Positions 34,213 through 44,097 of a DNA stretch of 64,000 nucleotides are shown in pieces (the stretch's first letter is position 1; each line of letters begins with the position of its first letter). The translations under genes and the position numbers were made by a program. This stretch comes from Brevundimonas sp. NIBR10. GTDB lineage: Bacteria; Pseudomonadota; Alphaproteobacteria; Caulobacterales; Caulobacteraceae. Where the stretch lies: assembly GCF_027912515.1 (NCBI RefSeq), contig NZ_CP115464.1:434001-498000 (forward strand), read 5' to 3'. The notes below the pieces were generated by a model, which did no database searches, had not been told where the DNA came from, and was given only the letters and a program-made list of their open reading frames with translations.

Positions 34213-34305
34213 CATGCTGCTTGCGTTGACGCCACGGCAGGTGCGTAGGTTCGACACGAAAGCGCGCGATCCCGGACACAGAAGCCGGACGCGAAGAGGA
34301 AACCC

Positions 34306-34345
34306 GCGCTCAAGCAGTGAGGCTCCGCGAGCCGAACGGTAGCGC
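34306..34345 (+). repeat. 40-nt structured repeat, copy A (thiolase leader)
   Basis: GCGCTCAAGCAGTGA, then the inner hairpin GGCTCCGCGAGCC, then GAACGGTAGCGC. The outer GCGCT pairs with AGCGC. It ends 22 nt before the thiolase ATG, in sense orientation. Confidence 0.85.
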
Positions 34346-34367
34346 CCTAGAACAAGGATGCATCCCC

Positions 34368-35570
34368 ATGCGTGAAGCCGTCATCGTCTCGACCGCCCGG
34401 ACCCCGATCGGTCGAGCCTATCGCGGGGCCTTCAACGACACCGCGCCCCAGCAACTGGGCGCTCATGCGGTCAGACACGCCGTCGCCCGCGCCGGTGTCG
34501 ATCCGGCCGAGATCGAGGACGTCGTCATGGGCGCGGCCCTGCAACAGGGCGGCACCGGCACCAATGTCGCCCGCCAGGTCGCCCTGGCCGCCGGGCTGCC
34601 GGCGTCGGTGCCGGGCATGAGCCTGGACCGCCAGTGCGCCTCTGGCCTGATGGGGATCGCGACGGCGGCCAAACAGGTGGTCTTCGACCAGATGAAGATG
34701 GCGGTCGGGGGCGGGCTGGAGTCCATCTCGCTGGTCCAGAACCAGCATATGAACCTGTACCGGATGAAGGACGAAGAGCTGCTGAAGCTGTCGCCCCACA
34801 TCTATATGTCGATGCTGGAGACGGCCGAGGTGGTGTCGCGCCGCTATGGCATTTCGCGCGACCGTCAGGACGAATACGCCCTGCGCTCGCAGCAGCGCAC
34901 GGCGGCGGCCCAGGACGCCGGTCGCTTCGACGCCGAGATCGTGCCGATGACCACCACCATGCAGGTGATGGACAAGGCGACAGGCCAGGCCTCGGCCAAG
35001 GAAGTGACCCTGTCCAAGGACGAAGGCAACCGCGCCGACACCACGCTGGAAGGCCTGAAATCGCTGAAGACCGTCTTCGGCGGCGGCGAGGAAATCCAGC
35101 AGGGCGAGTTCATTACCGCCGGCAATGCGTCCCAGCTGTCGGACGGCGCCTCGGCCTGTGTGGTCATGGAGGCGGGGGAGGCTGTGAAGCGGGCGCTGCA
35201 GCCGCTCGGTGCCTATCGCGGCATGGCCGTGGCAGGGTGCGAGCCTGACGAGATGGGGATCGGCCCGATCTATGCCGTGCCGATCCTGCTGCGCCGCCAC
35301 GGTCTGACCGTCGACGACATCGGCATCTGGGAGCTGAACGAAGCCTTCGCGGCCCAGGTGCTGCATTGCCAGGACGTGCTGGGCATTCCCGACGAGCGGC
35401 TCAATGTCTCGGGCGGCGCCATCTCGATCGGCCACCCCTATGGCATGTCGGGCGCGCGGATGACCGGCCACGTCCTGATCGAGGGCAAGCGGCGCGGCGC
35501 CAAATATGGCGTCGTCACCATGTGCATCGGCGGCGGCATGGGCGCAGCGGGTCTGTTCGAGATCTATTGA
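34368..35570 (+). CDS. Acetyl-CoA C-acyltransferase (thiolase)
   Basis: This 400-aa thiolase performs the last step of beta-oxidation or a biosynthetic condensation. The nucleophile Cys lies in [16 protein letters not shown] (near residue 88), the His motif is [19 protein letters not shown] and the second Cys is in [14 protein letters not shown]. The ATG at 34368 is chosen because the conserved start [19 protein letters not shown] follows; the longer open frame runs through repeat copy A. It is paired with the upstream SDR as an acyl-CoA degradation set. The 3' end overlaps the convergent WYL regulator gene by 7 nt. Confidence 0.95.
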   Translation: MREAVIVSTARTPIGRAYRGAFNDTAPQQLGAHAVRHAVARAGVDPAEIEDVVMGAALQQGGTGTNVARQVALAAGLPASVPGMSLDRQCASGLMGIATAAKQVVFDQMKMAVGGGLESISLVQNQHMNLYRMKDEELLKLSPHIYMSMLETAEVVSRRYGISRDRQDEYALRSQQRTAAAQDAGRFDAEIVPMTTTMQVMDKATGQASAKEVTLSKDEGNRADTTLEGLKSLKTVFGGGEEIQQGEFITAGNASQLSDGASACVVMEAGEAVKRALQPLGAYRGMAVAGCEPDEMGIGPIYAVPILLRRHGLTVDDIGIWELNEAFAAQVLHCQDVLGIPDERLNVSGGAISIGHPYGMSGARMTGHVLIEGKRRGAKYGVVTMCIGGGMGAAGLFEIY

Positions 35571-36292
35571 TCGAACGGCGGGGAACCGGCGGCCTGATGC
35601 CGTCGGTGCTCTTCGTCCATCTTGGCCTGCCAGCGGGCGCGGAGTTGGGCCGGGCGGCCCGGATAGCGATCGTCCAGGAAGATCGCCGCCACCACCCGGT
35701 CCGTGCGGAAGGTGCGGAAGTCGGCGCGGCTCTCGCACCAGCCGACCAACAGTCGCGTCGTTTCGCGATAGCCGATCAGGAAGGGCCAGATGACGCGCCG
35801 GCTGGCCCGCCCCTGTTCATCCGAATAGTCTAGCGTCAGCTTGCGCCCCGCATGGATCCAGGCCCGGACCTGAGCCATGTCCAGTCGATCCGCCTCCGCC
35901 GGCTTCCAGACCGGCCCGGACGACACCGCCGGCTCCAGCACCACAGGCCGCAGTCGCTCCGGCACGGTCGCCGCGATCTTGGCCACCAGATCACGGGCGG
36001 CGCGGGCCAGGGCCGGGTCGCCGCGCCCGGCCACCCACTGGGCACCGAGCACCGCCGCCTCGATCTCGTCCGACGTCAGCATCAGGGGCGGCATGTCGAA
36101 GCCGCCCTCCAGCACATAGCCGATACCGGCCTCGCCCCGAATAGGCACCCGCTGGCCCATCAGGGCGGCGATGTCGCGATAGACGCTGCGTTTGGACGTC
36201 TCCAGCTCGACAGCGATCGCCTCGGCCGTCAGCGGTCGCGAACTGCGGCGCAGCAGCTGGACGATCTGGAACAGGCGGTCGGCGCGTCTCAT
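35564..36292 (-). CDS. WYL-domain HTH transcriptional regulator (YafY type)
   Basis: The 242-aa regulator has an N-terminal HTH_11 winged helix ([20 protein letters not shown] to [13 protein letters not shown], residues 1-60) and a C-terminal WYL domain (about 130-225: [20 protein letters not shown], then [19 protein letters not shown]). WYL domains bind nucleic-acid or small ligands. The ATG at 36292 opens the conserved HTH; the longer frame upstream is unsupported. Its leader carries repeat copy D 9 nt before the ATG. It is divergent from the GST gene and may control it; that is inference. Confidence 0.93.
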   Translation of the reverse strand: MRRADRLFQIVQLLRRSSRPLTAEAIAVELETSKRSVYRDIAALMGQRVPIRGEAGIGYVLEGGFDMPPLMLTSDEIEAAVLGAQWVAGRGDPALARAARDLVAKIAATVPERLRPVVLEPAVSSGPVWKPAEADRLDMAQVRAWIHAGRKLTLDYSDEQGRASRRVIWPFLIGYRETTRLLVGWCESRADFRTFRTDRVVAAIFLDDRYPGRPAQLRARWQAKMDEEHRRHQAAGSPPFDQ

Positions 36293-36301
36293 GAATTCAG
36301 G

Positions 36302-36341
36302 GCCCTGACGCTCGGCTCGCGGAGCCACGCTGCTTGAGGGC
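36302..36341 (-). repeat. 40-nt structured repeat, copy D (WYL regulator leader)
   Basis: Minus strand: GCCCTCAAGCAGCGT, then the inner hairpin GGCTCCGCGAGCC, then GAGCGTCAGGGC. The outer stem is GCCCT with AGGGC, a compensatory change from GCGCT/AGCGC. It lies 9 nt before the regulator ATG, in sense orientation. Confidence 0.85.
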
Positions 36342-36467
36342 GATTCCCTCCCTGAGGACGGCGATTGAGCGCGTCCGATTTCACCCTGGATCTTCGCTGC
36401 TGACAGCATGCTGGCAGCAGGGTGGCAATAGTCAATCCCTGCCGCCGGGGAGGGCTCGGCCGCCATC

Positions 36468-36507
36468 GCGCTCAAGCAGCGAGCCGCCGCGCGGCGAGCG
36501 ATAGCGC
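36468..36507 (+). repeat. 40-nt structured repeat, copy B (GST leader)
   Basis: GCGCTCAAGCAGCGA, then the inner hairpin GCCGCCGCGCGGC, then GAGCGATAGCGC. The inner stem differs from copies A, C and D at several paired positions yet remains complementary. It ends 17 nt before the GST ATG, in sense orientation. Confidence 0.85.
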
Positions 36508-36524
36508 ACAAGGAGGGTTTCATC

Positions 36525-37133
36525 ATGCTGACGCTGTTTCACGCCCCGCAATCGCGCTCGTCGCGCCTGGTCTGGCTGATCGAGGAGTTGGGGGCCGAGG
36601 TCGATATCCATTATTGCGACATCCTGCGCGGCGACGGTTCGGGCGCCCGGGATCCGCAAAACCCGCATCCGGACGGCAAGGTGCCGGCCCTGTTGCATGA
36701 CGGGGCGCTGATCACCGAGTCTGGAGCGGTCGCCGTCTATCTGGCCGGGCTTTATCCCGAGGCGGGTCTGGGTTTTCCGCAAGGGTCCCCCGAGCGCGGC
36801 GTTCTGTTGAGCTGGATGTTCTGGGCGGCGGGCGAGATGGAGCCGGCCTTCTGGGGCAGGATCAGCGGCGCGACGGGGACGGACCCGATGGCCCAACGCC
36901 GCTATGAACAGGCGACCAATCGGCTGATCGAGGCGCTGTGGGAGGGGCCGTGGTTGATGGGGGAGCGGTTCACCATCGCCGATGTCATCATCGGCAGCGC
37001 CCTGACCTGGGGACGGGCCTATCTGCCGGACAGTCCGGTGTTCGACCGCTATATCGGGCAGCTGAACGCCCGCCCGGCCAAGGTTCGCGCCGACGCGCGC
37101 GACGGCGATCTCACCCTGACGCGAGCCGCCTGA
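36525..37133 (+). CDS. Glutathione S-transferase family protein
   Basis: This 202-aa GST has a thioredoxin-fold N-terminal domain (MLTLFHAPQSRSSRLVWLIE), the cis-Pro region DGKVPALLHDGALITESGAV that binds glutathione, and an all-helical C-terminal domain. The substrate is unknown; detoxification or redox roles are typical. The strong ribosome site AAGGAGG (36510-36516) precedes the ATG. The leader carries repeat copy B. It is divergent from the WYL regulator. Confidence 0.92.
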   Translation: MLTLFHAPQSRSSRLVWLIEELGAEVDIHYCDILRGDGSGARDPQNPHPDGKVPALLHDGALITESGAVAVYLAGLYPEAGLGFPQGSPERGVLLSWMFWAAGEMEPAFWGRISGATGTDPMAQRRYEQATNRLIEALWEGPWLMGERFTIADVIIGSALTWGRAYLPDSPVFDRYIGQLNARPAKVRADARDGDLTLTRAA

Positions 37134-37193
37134 TGGCACCTGACGCGACGAACCGGCGAGACCTATACCGAGCGCTTTCCTGACGGATAGGCG

Positions 37194-38639
37194 TCAGGCC
37201 GCGTCGGCCTGGCTGTGATGGTGGAACGGGTCCTGATGGAACAGGGCGTCGCCGTCGCCCGTGATGACGACGTTCAGAAGGTCGCCGACGAAATCATCCC
37301 GCCATATGGCCACGTCCGTGTCGCGGACGACCTTCATCAGGGCCTGCCATTTCCGCACCCGTTCCTCCCGCGGCATGGTCAGGGCGCGTTTGATGGCGTC
37401 GGCGACCTCCTCGCGGCTGAAGGGATTGACCAGCAGGGCCTCGCCCATCTGTTCGGCCGCCCCCGCGAACCGCGACAGGATCAGCACGCCCGGATCCTCG
37501 GGGTTCTGGGCCGCGACATATTCCTTGGCCACCAGGTTCATGCCGTCACGCAGCGGCGTCACCAGACAGACCCGCGCGGCGCGGTAGATCCCGGCCAGCT
37601 GGTCCCGGCGATAGCTGCGGTTCAGATAGCGGATCGGCTGCCAGTCCATGTCGGCATATTCGCCGTTGATCCGCCCGGCCAGGGCGTCCAGCCGGGCCCG
37701 GATGTCCTGATAGGTGTCGACCTCGTCCCTGCTGATGGGTGTGACCTGGACCAGGAAGACGTCACCACGCATGTCGGGATTGTCGTGCAGGAACTGCTCA
37801 TAACCGAGCATCCGCTCCTCCAGCCCCTTGGAATAGTCGAGCCGATCGACCCCGACCATCATCGAGCGGAAGGCCGATGACGCCGCCATCCGGTCGTAGG
37901 TCCGATTGCCCTGGGGTGAATTCCGCGCGTCGATGAAGGCGTCCACGTCGATGCCGATCGGATAGACGCCCGCCTGGACCGTGCGGCCGAAACATTCGAG
38001 CCCGCCGTCGCCGACCAGATCACCCCTCGCCTCCGACACCACATAGTCGCGGAACAGGTCGAGCCATTCCTGGGTCTGGAAGCCGATCAGGTCATAGGCG
38101 AACAGGCTCTCCACCAGCCGACGATGGTGCGGCAGGGTCACCAGCAACTGCCGGGCCGGCCAAGGGGTGTGCAGGAAGAAGCCGATCCGGTTGGTCACGC
38201 CCAGCCGCCTCAGGTCCCGCGCGATGGGGATCAGGTGATAGTCGTGGATCCAGATGATGTCGTCCGGCTGGATCTGGGGCCGGAGGACCTCGGCGAACCG
38301 GGCGTTCACCCGCTCGTAGCCCTCGCCATAGGACCGCTCATAGGCGGTCAGGTCGACTCGGTGGTGGAACAGGGGCCACAGGGTCTTGTTGGCATAGCCA
38401 TTGTAGTATTCGTCGACGTCCTGGGCCTCCAGATCGACGAGGGCGACGGTCACACCGGCGCGGTCTTCCCATTTGATGTCGCCGGTGAAGTGATCGACGG
38501 TTTCGCCGGACCATCCGAACCACAGGCCGTCGTACTTGCGCAGGGCGGCGGACAGGGCCATGGCCAGGCCACCGGCCGAGCCGGCGGCGGGGTCGGCGGG
38601 GGCCGACACCCGGTTCGAGACAACGATAAGTCGAGACAT
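37194..38639 (-). CDS. otsA: Alpha,alpha-trehalose-phosphate synthase (UDP-forming)
   Basis: This enzyme makes trehalose 6-phosphate from UDP-glucose and glucose 6-phosphate; it is a GT20 of 481 aa. Visible motifs are [14 protein letters not shown] at the start, the Gly-rich [10 protein letters not shown] loop, [21 protein letters not shown] and [17 protein letters not shown], all characteristic of OtsA. Third gene of the operon otsB, GH15, otsA, 65 nt after the GH15 gene. Trehalose serves as an osmolyte and stress protectant, so control by stress is expected but no promoter was identified. Confidence 0.96.
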   Translation of the reverse strand: MSRLIVVSNRVSAPADPAAGSAGGLAMALSAALRKYDGLWFGWSGETVDHFTGDIKWEDRAGVTVALVDLEAQDVDEYYNGYANKTLWPLFHHRVDLTAYERSYGEGYERVNARFAEVLRPQIQPDDIIWIHDYHLIPIARDLRRLGVTNRIGFFLHTPWPARQLLVTLPHHRRLVESLFAYDLIGFQTQEWLDLFRDYVVSEARGDLVGDGGLECFGRTVQAGVYPIGIDVDAFIDARNSPQGNRTYDRMAASSAFRSMMVGVDRLDYSKGLEERMLGYEQFLHDNPDMRGDVFLVQVTPISRDEVDTYQDIRARLDALAGRINGEYADMDWQPIRYLNRSYRRDQLAGIYRAARVCLVTPLRDGMNLVAKEYVAAQNPEDPGVLILSRFAGAAEQMGEALLVNPFSREEVADAIKRALTMPREERVRKWQALMKVVRDTDVAIWRDDFVGDLLNVVITGDGDALFHQDPFHHHSQADAA

Positions 38640-38704
38640 GCCCCTATAACGCCAAGCTCGGCGATTGGATCACGCCGATGAACCGGACGTGAACGGACTG
38701 TGCG

Positions 38705-40507
38705 TCAGCGGACATCAGTCCACGACCGGCTGAGCTCGATGGCGCAGTTGATGATCCCGACCAGAGAATAGGTCTGGGGGTAGTTGCCCCACAGTTCGTC
38801 ATCGCCCAGCGAGATGTCTTCGGACAGCAGGCCGGCGTTGGTCCGGCGCGACAGCATCTGCTCGAAGATCTCGCGCGCCTCTTCGGTGCGCCCGTTCTGA
38901 TGCAGGGCCTCGATGAACCAGAAGGTGCAGAAGTTGAACGCCGTTTCCGGCTCGCCGAAGTCGTCGGGGATCACATAGCGGAACAGATAGGGGCCCTTCT
39001 TCAGGTCGCGCTCGATGGCCTCAAAGGTAGCGACCTGGCGTGGATCGTCTGGCGTCAGGAAGCCCAGATCGACCAGTTGCAGCAGGGAGGCGTCCAGCTC
39101 GTCACCGCCGAACGAGGCCCCGAAGCGGCCCTCTGCGGGGATGAAGGTCTCCTTTTCGACCCGCGCGTGGATGATGCGGGCGCGGTCGGTCCAGAAGGCG
39201 GCGCGCTCGGCGAGGCCCAGATGATCGGCGGCCTTGGCCAGCCGGTCGCAGGCGGCCCAGCACATCACCGACGAATAGGTGTGGACCCGGGCGATGGTCC
39301 GAAACTCCCACAGACCCGCATCGACCTGGTCGTGCATGGCGAAGGCCCGCTCTCCGACCTTTTCCAGCGCATAGAAGTCGTCGATCGTGCCGGGACGCAG
39401 CAGGCGGGTGTCGTAGAAGCTCTGCACCAGCGGCAGGACGATCTGGCCATAGACGTCGTGCTGGAGATGTTCGCGGGCCTGGTTGCCGACGCGGACGGGC
39501 TCCATACCGCGATAGCCGGCGACCGAGGTGACGATCCGCTCGTCGATGTCCTCTTCCAGCCCGACGCCATAGACCGGCTGGACGTGCCCTCCGGCCGACT
39601 GATCGACCAGGTTTCGGAGGTAGACGAGGTAGTTCTCGAGGATGTCCACCGCCCCCAGCCGGTTGAGCGCGCGCACCGTGTAATAGGCGTCGCGGACCCA
39701 GCAGTAACGATAGTCCCAGTTGCGGCCGCTCTCGGGGAACTCGGGCACCGAGGTGGTCATGGCCGCGACGATGGCTCCGGTCTCTTCGTAGACGCAGAGC
39801 TTGAGGGTGATGGCGGCGCGGATCACCGCATCCTGATAGTCGAGCGGGATATAGAGGGTGCGGACCCAGTCCTTCCAGTAGGCGATGGTCCGGTCGAGCG
39901 TGGCGTTGACGCCGGGCCCGACCTCCTGGTCGTAGCCCTCGTCCGGACCGAGGAAGAAGGCCAGGGGCCGCTCCAGCCGGAAGGTCCGCTCCTCCAGGAT
40001 GTGCGACACCGGGCAGTCGGTGGTCAACCTCAGGGTGATGTCGGTGCACAGGTAGCGGATATGGTTCGAGCCCGAGGTCACCTCGGCCCGGCGCGCGCCC
40101 CAGTCGGCCGAGGGGCGCAGGCGGATGGTCACACGCGGGGCCCCGGCCAGCGGACGGATGATCCGGCTGAAGGCCAGCGGGCGGTAGGTCCGCGCATGCT
40201 TCATGTGCCGGGGCGCGAAATCGATGATCTCGACCGAGGCCCCGTCCTCGGCGGTCAGGACGGTCCTGAGCACGGGCGTGTTGCGGACATAGGCCTGGGA
40301 GACATCCTTCAGCCCCTCCAGCTCCACCGTCCAGAAGCCGTGCTCGGGCGTCTCACCGTTCATCAGGGCGGAGAAGACCGGGTCGCCGTCGATGCGCGGG
40401 GCGCAGGCCCAGACGAACCGGCCCTGACGGTCGATCAGGGCGCTGATCGAACAGTTGCCGATGGGGGCCAGGTCCAGGTTGGGGCGAAGGGGGGTCATGC
40501 CGCTCAT
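38705..40507 (-). CDS. Glycoside hydrolase family 15 protein (glucoamylase/trehalase-like)
   Basis: The 600-aa GH15 enzyme has an N-terminal beta-sandwich starting NLDLAPIGNCSISALIDRQG and an (alpha/alpha)6 barrel with NWDYRYCWVRDAYYTVRALN. The acidic catalytic region EEDIDERIVTSVAGYRGMEP lies near the middle, and WGNYPQTYSLVGIINCAIEL closes the protein. Such enzymes placed between otsB and otsA are often trehalases, or glucoamylases acting on alpha-glucans; the choice cannot be made from the sequence. The start overlaps the otsB stop by 4 nt (ATGA). An ATG 9 nt downstream is an alternative. Confidence 0.92.
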   Translation of the reverse strand: MSGMTPLRPNLDLAPIGNCSISALIDRQGRFVWACAPRIDGDPVFSALMNGETPEHGFWTVELEGLKDVSQAYVRNTPVLRTVLTAEDGASVEIIDFAPRHMKHARTYRPLAFSRIIRPLAGAPRVTIRLRPSADWGARRAEVTSGSNHIRYLCTDITLRLTTDCPVSHILEERTFRLERPLAFFLGPDEGYDQEVGPGVNATLDRTIAYWKDWVRTLYIPLDYQDAVIRAAITLKLCVYEETGAIVAAMTTSVPEFPESGRNWDYRYCWVRDAYYTVRALNRLGAVDILENYLVYLRNLVDQSAGGHVQPVYGVGLEEDIDERIVTSVAGYRGMEPVRVGNQAREHLQHDVYGQIVLPLVQSFYDTRLLRPGTIDDFYALEKVGERAFAMHDQVDAGLWEFRTIARVHTYSSVMCWAACDRLAKAADHLGLAERAAFWTDRARIIHARVEKETFIPAEGRFGASFGGDELDASLLQLVDLGFLTPDDPRQVATFEAIERDLKKGPYLFRYVIPDDFGEPETAFNFCTFWFIEALHQNGRTEEAREIFEQMLSRRTNAGLLSEDISLGDDELWGNYPQTYSLVGIINCAIELSRSWTDVR

Positions 40508-41313
40508 GCCGCCTTCTCCCCGACCGCGGCCTCAACCCCGTCGGCGACCGCCTCCAGCCAGGTCAGGACTGCGTCCACATTCTCAAGCATGTGGCTGGCC
40601 AGGGTTTCCCGCATCGGCCCGACCAGGACCCCGAAGCCCCCGAGGGCCGTCACGGCCCGGAACGCGTTCTCGTCCGTCAGGTCGTCGCCGAGCATCACCG
40701 GGGTTGCGCCCTGAAACGGCGGCTCAGCCATGAAGGCGGTGATCGCCGAGCCCTTGTCCGACCCGGGCGTCTTCAGCTCGACCACCATGACGCCGGGCTG
40801 GACCGACAGCCCGTGTTCGGCCGCGAGCGAGCGCGACAGGGTCAGGGCAGCCTGGCCAGCCTCGGGAGCCTGACGATAATGCAGGCCGACCGAAACGCCC
40901 TTTTCTTCGACGATCACCTCCGGGTGCTCGCCCTGGAAGGCGCGCAGCACCCGGGTCGCGGGCGCAATGCCGGGCGAGGCCGACGCGATCACCGTCGAAC
41001 CGTCCCGGCGACGACGTTGCAGCCCATGCACCCCGGATGCGGCCAGGGGGCCGGCCGCGCTGATCCGGTCGATCTCGGACAGGGTACGACCGCTGACGAT
41101 GGCCAGCCGGCCCTCAAGCCGCTCATCCAGACGGCGCAGCACCGCCGTCCGCCGCGCGACAGGGCCGACCGCGTCAGGGGTCTCGGCCAGAGGCGCGAGC
41201 ACGCCGTCCATGTCCAGAAACAGGGCCAGCCGATCGAACCGCACCGGCGGAGGCGTCAGGGCGAGCGGCCCCGTGGACGCGGCGTCGGGCGCACGAATTC
41301 CGGCGTTCGGCAT
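40504..41313 (-). CDS. otsB: Trehalose-phosphatase
   Basis: The 269-aa HAD-superfamily phosphatase removes phosphate from trehalose 6-phosphate. The DxD motif is LALFLDMDGVLAPLAETPDA (Asp nucleophile near residue 34), with IVSGRTLSEIDRI (motif II) and ELKTPGSDKGSAI plus VMLGDDLTDENAF (motifs III/IV). The ATG at 41313 is used because GGGAG precedes it; another ATG lies 12 nt upstream. It is first in the otsB-GH15-otsA operon. The promoter is in the 176-nt gap shared with divergent kdsD. Confidence 0.95.
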   Translation of the reverse strand: MPNAGIRAPDAASTGPLALTPPPVRFDRLALFLDMDGVLAPLAETPDAVGPVARRTAVLRRLDERLEGRLAIVSGRTLSEIDRISAAGPLAASGVHGLQRRRRDGSTVIASASPGIAPATRVLRAFQGEHPEVIVEEKGVSVGLHYRQAPEAGQAALTLSRSLAAEHGLSVQPGVMVVELKTPGSDKGSAITAFMAEPPFQGATPVMLGDDLTDENAFRAVTALGGFGVLVGPMRETLASHMLENVDAVLTWLEAVADGVEAAVGEKAA

Positions 41314-41489
41314 TGGATCTCCCATGGTCTTCAAGTCCCCTTGCACACCCCAACGCGCCACGACGGCAAAGGTTGGCGATTGGGCGAGCTTTGCCGGACT
41401 ACGACTTTCCGTAGGATTGTGCCGGGGGCCGATCTGGGGCAATTCCGGACCCGGAACGGGGCGATGGCCTCGGTCAGGACGCCTCGACC

Positions 41490-42482
41490 ATGCCCGAACT
41501 GCCTCACTCATCGCCCGCCGACATCGCCGTCATGACCGGCCGGGCGCGAGAGGTGATGCAGCTCAATATCGAGGCCTTGCAGGCTCTGGAGCGGACCATC
41601 GACGCGTCCCTGGCCCGCGCCTGCGAGGTCATATTGTCGCGGCCCGGCTATGTGGTGGTCACCGGCATCGGCAAGTCCGGCCACATCGGCGGCAAGATCG
41701 CCGCGACCCTGGCCTCCACCGGCACCAACGCCTTCTTCGTCCACCCCGCCGAGATGAGCCACGGCGACCTGGGGATGTTGCGGTCCGACACGACCTTGCT
41801 GGCCATCTCGGCGTCCGGCGAGAGCCGCGAGTTGCGCGATCCGCTGATCTTCTGCCAGCGCGCAGGCATTCCGGTCATCGGCATGACCCAGCGCAGTTCC
41901 AGCTTCCTGGCGCGGATGTCGGCGGTTCCCCTGATCATGCCCAACGTCGCCGAGGCCTGTCCCAACGGCCTGGCACCGACCACCTCGACCCTGATGACGC
42001 TGGCGCTGGGCGATGCCCTGGCCATGGTGCTGATGGACCGGCGCGAGTTCACCGCCACCGATTTCGGCCTGCATCATCCCGGCGGAGCCCTGGGCATGAG
42101 CCTGCAGAGCGTGCGCGAGTGGATGGGCGACAACCATGCTCCGCCGGCCAGCGTGCCGCTGGACGCCTCCTTCGCCGACGTGGTGGCTACGATCACCGCG
42201 GGCCGCAAGGGGGCCGTGGCCGTGCTCAACGCCGAAGGGGCCCTGGCCGGAATGATCACGGACGGCGACGTGCGCCGCGCCTTCGCCAACGACATTTCCA
42301 GCATCACCGCCGCCGACATCATGAGCCGGACCCCGATCACCGTGAACCCGGACCAGCGGATGAGCGACGTCGTCGACCTGCTGGCGGCCAACAAGATCGC
42401 GACCCTGTTCGTGATGGAGAGCGACCGACCGGTGGCCATCATCCATGTCGCCGAACTGATGCAGGCGGGCTACGTCTCGTGA
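41490..42482 (+). CDS. kdsD: Arabinose-5-phosphate isomerase, KpsF/GutQ family
   Basis: The 330-aa enzyme makes arabinose 5-phosphate, the first precursor of Kdo for LPS and capsule. An N-terminal SIS domain (about 35-180) contains TGIGKSGHIGGKIAATLA and VHPAEMSHGDLGML, followed by TSTLMTLALGDALAMVL. Two CBS domains follow (about 215-270 and 280-330: MITDGDVRRAF, IMSRTPITVNPDQRMSD). The start at 41490 is the first ATG with the conserved leader. It is followed by polysaccharide genes, consistent with Kdo supply to surface glycans, though the 253-nt gap suggests a separate unit. Confidence 0.95.
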   Translation: MPELPHSSPADIAVMTGRAREVMQLNIEALQALERTIDASLARACEVILSRPGYVVVTGIGKSGHIGGKIAATLASTGTNAFFVHPAEMSHGDLGMLRSDTTLLAISASGESRELRDPLIFCQRAGIPVIGMTQRSSSFLARMSAVPLIMPNVAEACPNGLAPTTSTLMTLALGDALAMVLMDRREFTATDFGLHHPGGALGMSLQSVREWMGDNHAPPASVPLDASFADVVATITAGRKGAVAVLNAEGALAGMITDGDVRRAFANDISSITAADIMSRTPITVNPDQRMSDVVDLLAANKIATLFVMESDRPVAIIHVAELMQAGYVS

Positions 42483-42735
42483 TCGGAAACCGTCAGGACA
42501 CCGCGATTGACCCTTCCCCGACAAGGGGTTACGTCAGTCAAAAGGCTCGCGGCACAGACCGTACGGGCACCGGACGCAACGGACGGAACGGGGAATTCTT
42601 GGACAAGGTTTGCCCTTCGCGCCACGGGCGTTCGCCAGCGTATCCAGTCGCCCGGCGGTTGTCCGCTACAGCGAGGCCGGCACTCCGCCTCTACCCGTTC
42701 GGGTCTCACGGGTCTTGCAGTCAGGTCGGCGTATC

Positions 42736-44019
42736 ATGATCGAGGGCGTGCTGTTCGACGCCAGCCGGCTGATCAGCCGGACCGAGCGTACTGCGCCCAC
42801 GGGCGTCGATCGGGTCTGTCTGGCCTACGCCGAGTGGCTGCTGGCCCGGCCCGACCTGAAGATGATCCCGGTGCGGTCAAAGCACGATGAACTGGTCGCC
42901 GTTGACGACGCCTGGTTCCGGACCTGCGTCGAAACGCTGCGGGCGCGCTGGACCGGCCTCGACGCCGAGCACGCCCTGACCGGCAATGCGACCCGGCTTC
43001 TGGCCGCCCTGAACTCCGAGAGACCCGCCGCCCAGTCGGTGATCGGCGCGCCGCCGCCGCCGCCCTCGAACTCCGGAGGCGACAAGGGTCGTCGTCGCCA
43101 GTTGCGGGTCTTCAAACAGTTCTTCCGGTCCCGCCGGATGCTGGACCTGCCGCCGAGCCGGGTCTATTTCAACGTCGGCCACACCAGCCTGAACACGCCG
43201 CAGATCCTGACCTCGCTGAAGGTGCGGGCGATCCCCAGCGTCGTCCTGCTGCATGACCTGATCCCGATCACCCATCCCGAATTCTGTCGGCCCGGCGACG
43301 GCGCCAAACACCGGCTGCGGGTGCTGACGGCGCTGAAATACGCCTCGCGGATCATCGTCAATTCCCAGTACACGGCCGAGGAGCTGTTGCGGTTCGCCGC
43401 CTTCGAGCGAGTTTCGGCACCGCCGATCGATGCGGTGCATCTGGGTCTGGAATCGGTCTTCGTGGCCAAGCCCCAGGCCGCGCCGCCCCGCCCCTATTTC
43501 GTCCACGTCGGCACGATCGAGGCGCGCAAGAACCTGGCCTTCCTGCTGACCGTCTGGCGTCGCCTCCAGGAGCGGATGGGAGCCGAGACCCCGCAACTGG
43601 TGCTGGTCGGCCGCTACGGATGGGAGAACGAGGCGGTCCTGGATCACCTCGAGCGCTCGCCCAATCTTCGCGGACTGGTGCATCAATCGGCCAACCTGCC
43701 GGACGCCTCTCTCGCCACCCTGATGAACAACGCCCAGGCGGTGCTCGCGCCGTCGTCGGTCGAGGGTTTCGACCTGCCGGCGGTGGAGGCCTGTGCTCTG
43801 GGCGTGCCCCTGATCGCCTCGGACATCCCCGCCCACCGCGAACTGGTGCCTCACGCCCAGCTGATCGATCCGCTGGACGGGCTGGGCTGGCTGGCGGCCC
43901 TGGAAAAGGCGACCCGAGTGCGTCCGCTGGCGGCACCGTACCGGGCCCCGACGTGGACGGACCACTTCCGTCTGGTCGAGGAACGGACAGGCCTGAACCG
44001 CGATCTCGTCGCCGTATGA
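42736..44019 (+). CDS. Glycosyltransferase, GT4/GT1 family
   Basis: The 427-aa GT-B-fold glycosyltransferase starts MIEGVLFDASRLISRTERTA. The N-terminal half has VVLLHDLIPITHPEF and IIVNSQYTAEELLRF; the C-terminal half has YFVHVGTIEARKNLAFLLTV and EGFDLPAVEACALGVPLIAS, the nucleotide-sugar-binding EX7E-like motif. Cytoplasmic, probably adding a sugar to a polysaccharide intermediate. The start at 42736 is chosen because the conserved segment begins there; an open frame upstream lacks a family signature. It lies 78 nt upstream of a Wza-like gene. Confidence 0.88.
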   Translation: MIEGVLFDASRLISRTERTAPTGVDRVCLAYAEWLLARPDLKMIPVRSKHDELVAVDDAWFRTCVETLRARWTGLDAEHALTGNATRLLAALNSERPAAQSVIGAPPPPPSNSGGDKGRRRQLRVFKQFFRSRRMLDLPPSRVYFNVGHTSLNTPQILTSLKVRAIPSVVLLHDLIPITHPEFCRPGDGAKHRLRVLTALKYASRIIVNSQYTAEELLRFAAFERVSAPPIDAVHLGLESVFVAKPQAAPPRPYFVHVGTIEARKNLAFLLTVWRRLQERMGAETPQLVLVGRYGWENEAVLDHLERSPNLRGLVHQSANLPDASLATLMNNAQAVLAPSSVEGFDLPAVEACALGVPLIASDIPAHRELVPHAQLIDPLDGLGWLAALEKATRVRPLAAPYRAPTWTDHFRLVEERTGLNRDLVAV

Positions 44020-44097
44020 GGCCTGCGGGTCTCGCTGACGATCGAATCATCTCGCGGGGTCTGGCTCCAGGCCGCAAAGGCCGGTAATCACTGGCGT

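Noticed and set aside
34317..34367. Upstream in-frame start for the thiolase gene
   Set aside because: That extension consists of translated repeat copy A and carries no family sequence.
37179..37198. Hairpin CCTGACG/CGTCAGG at the otsA stop as a terminator
   Set aside because: It overlaps the stop codon and lacks a T run on either strand, so it is weak support for termination.
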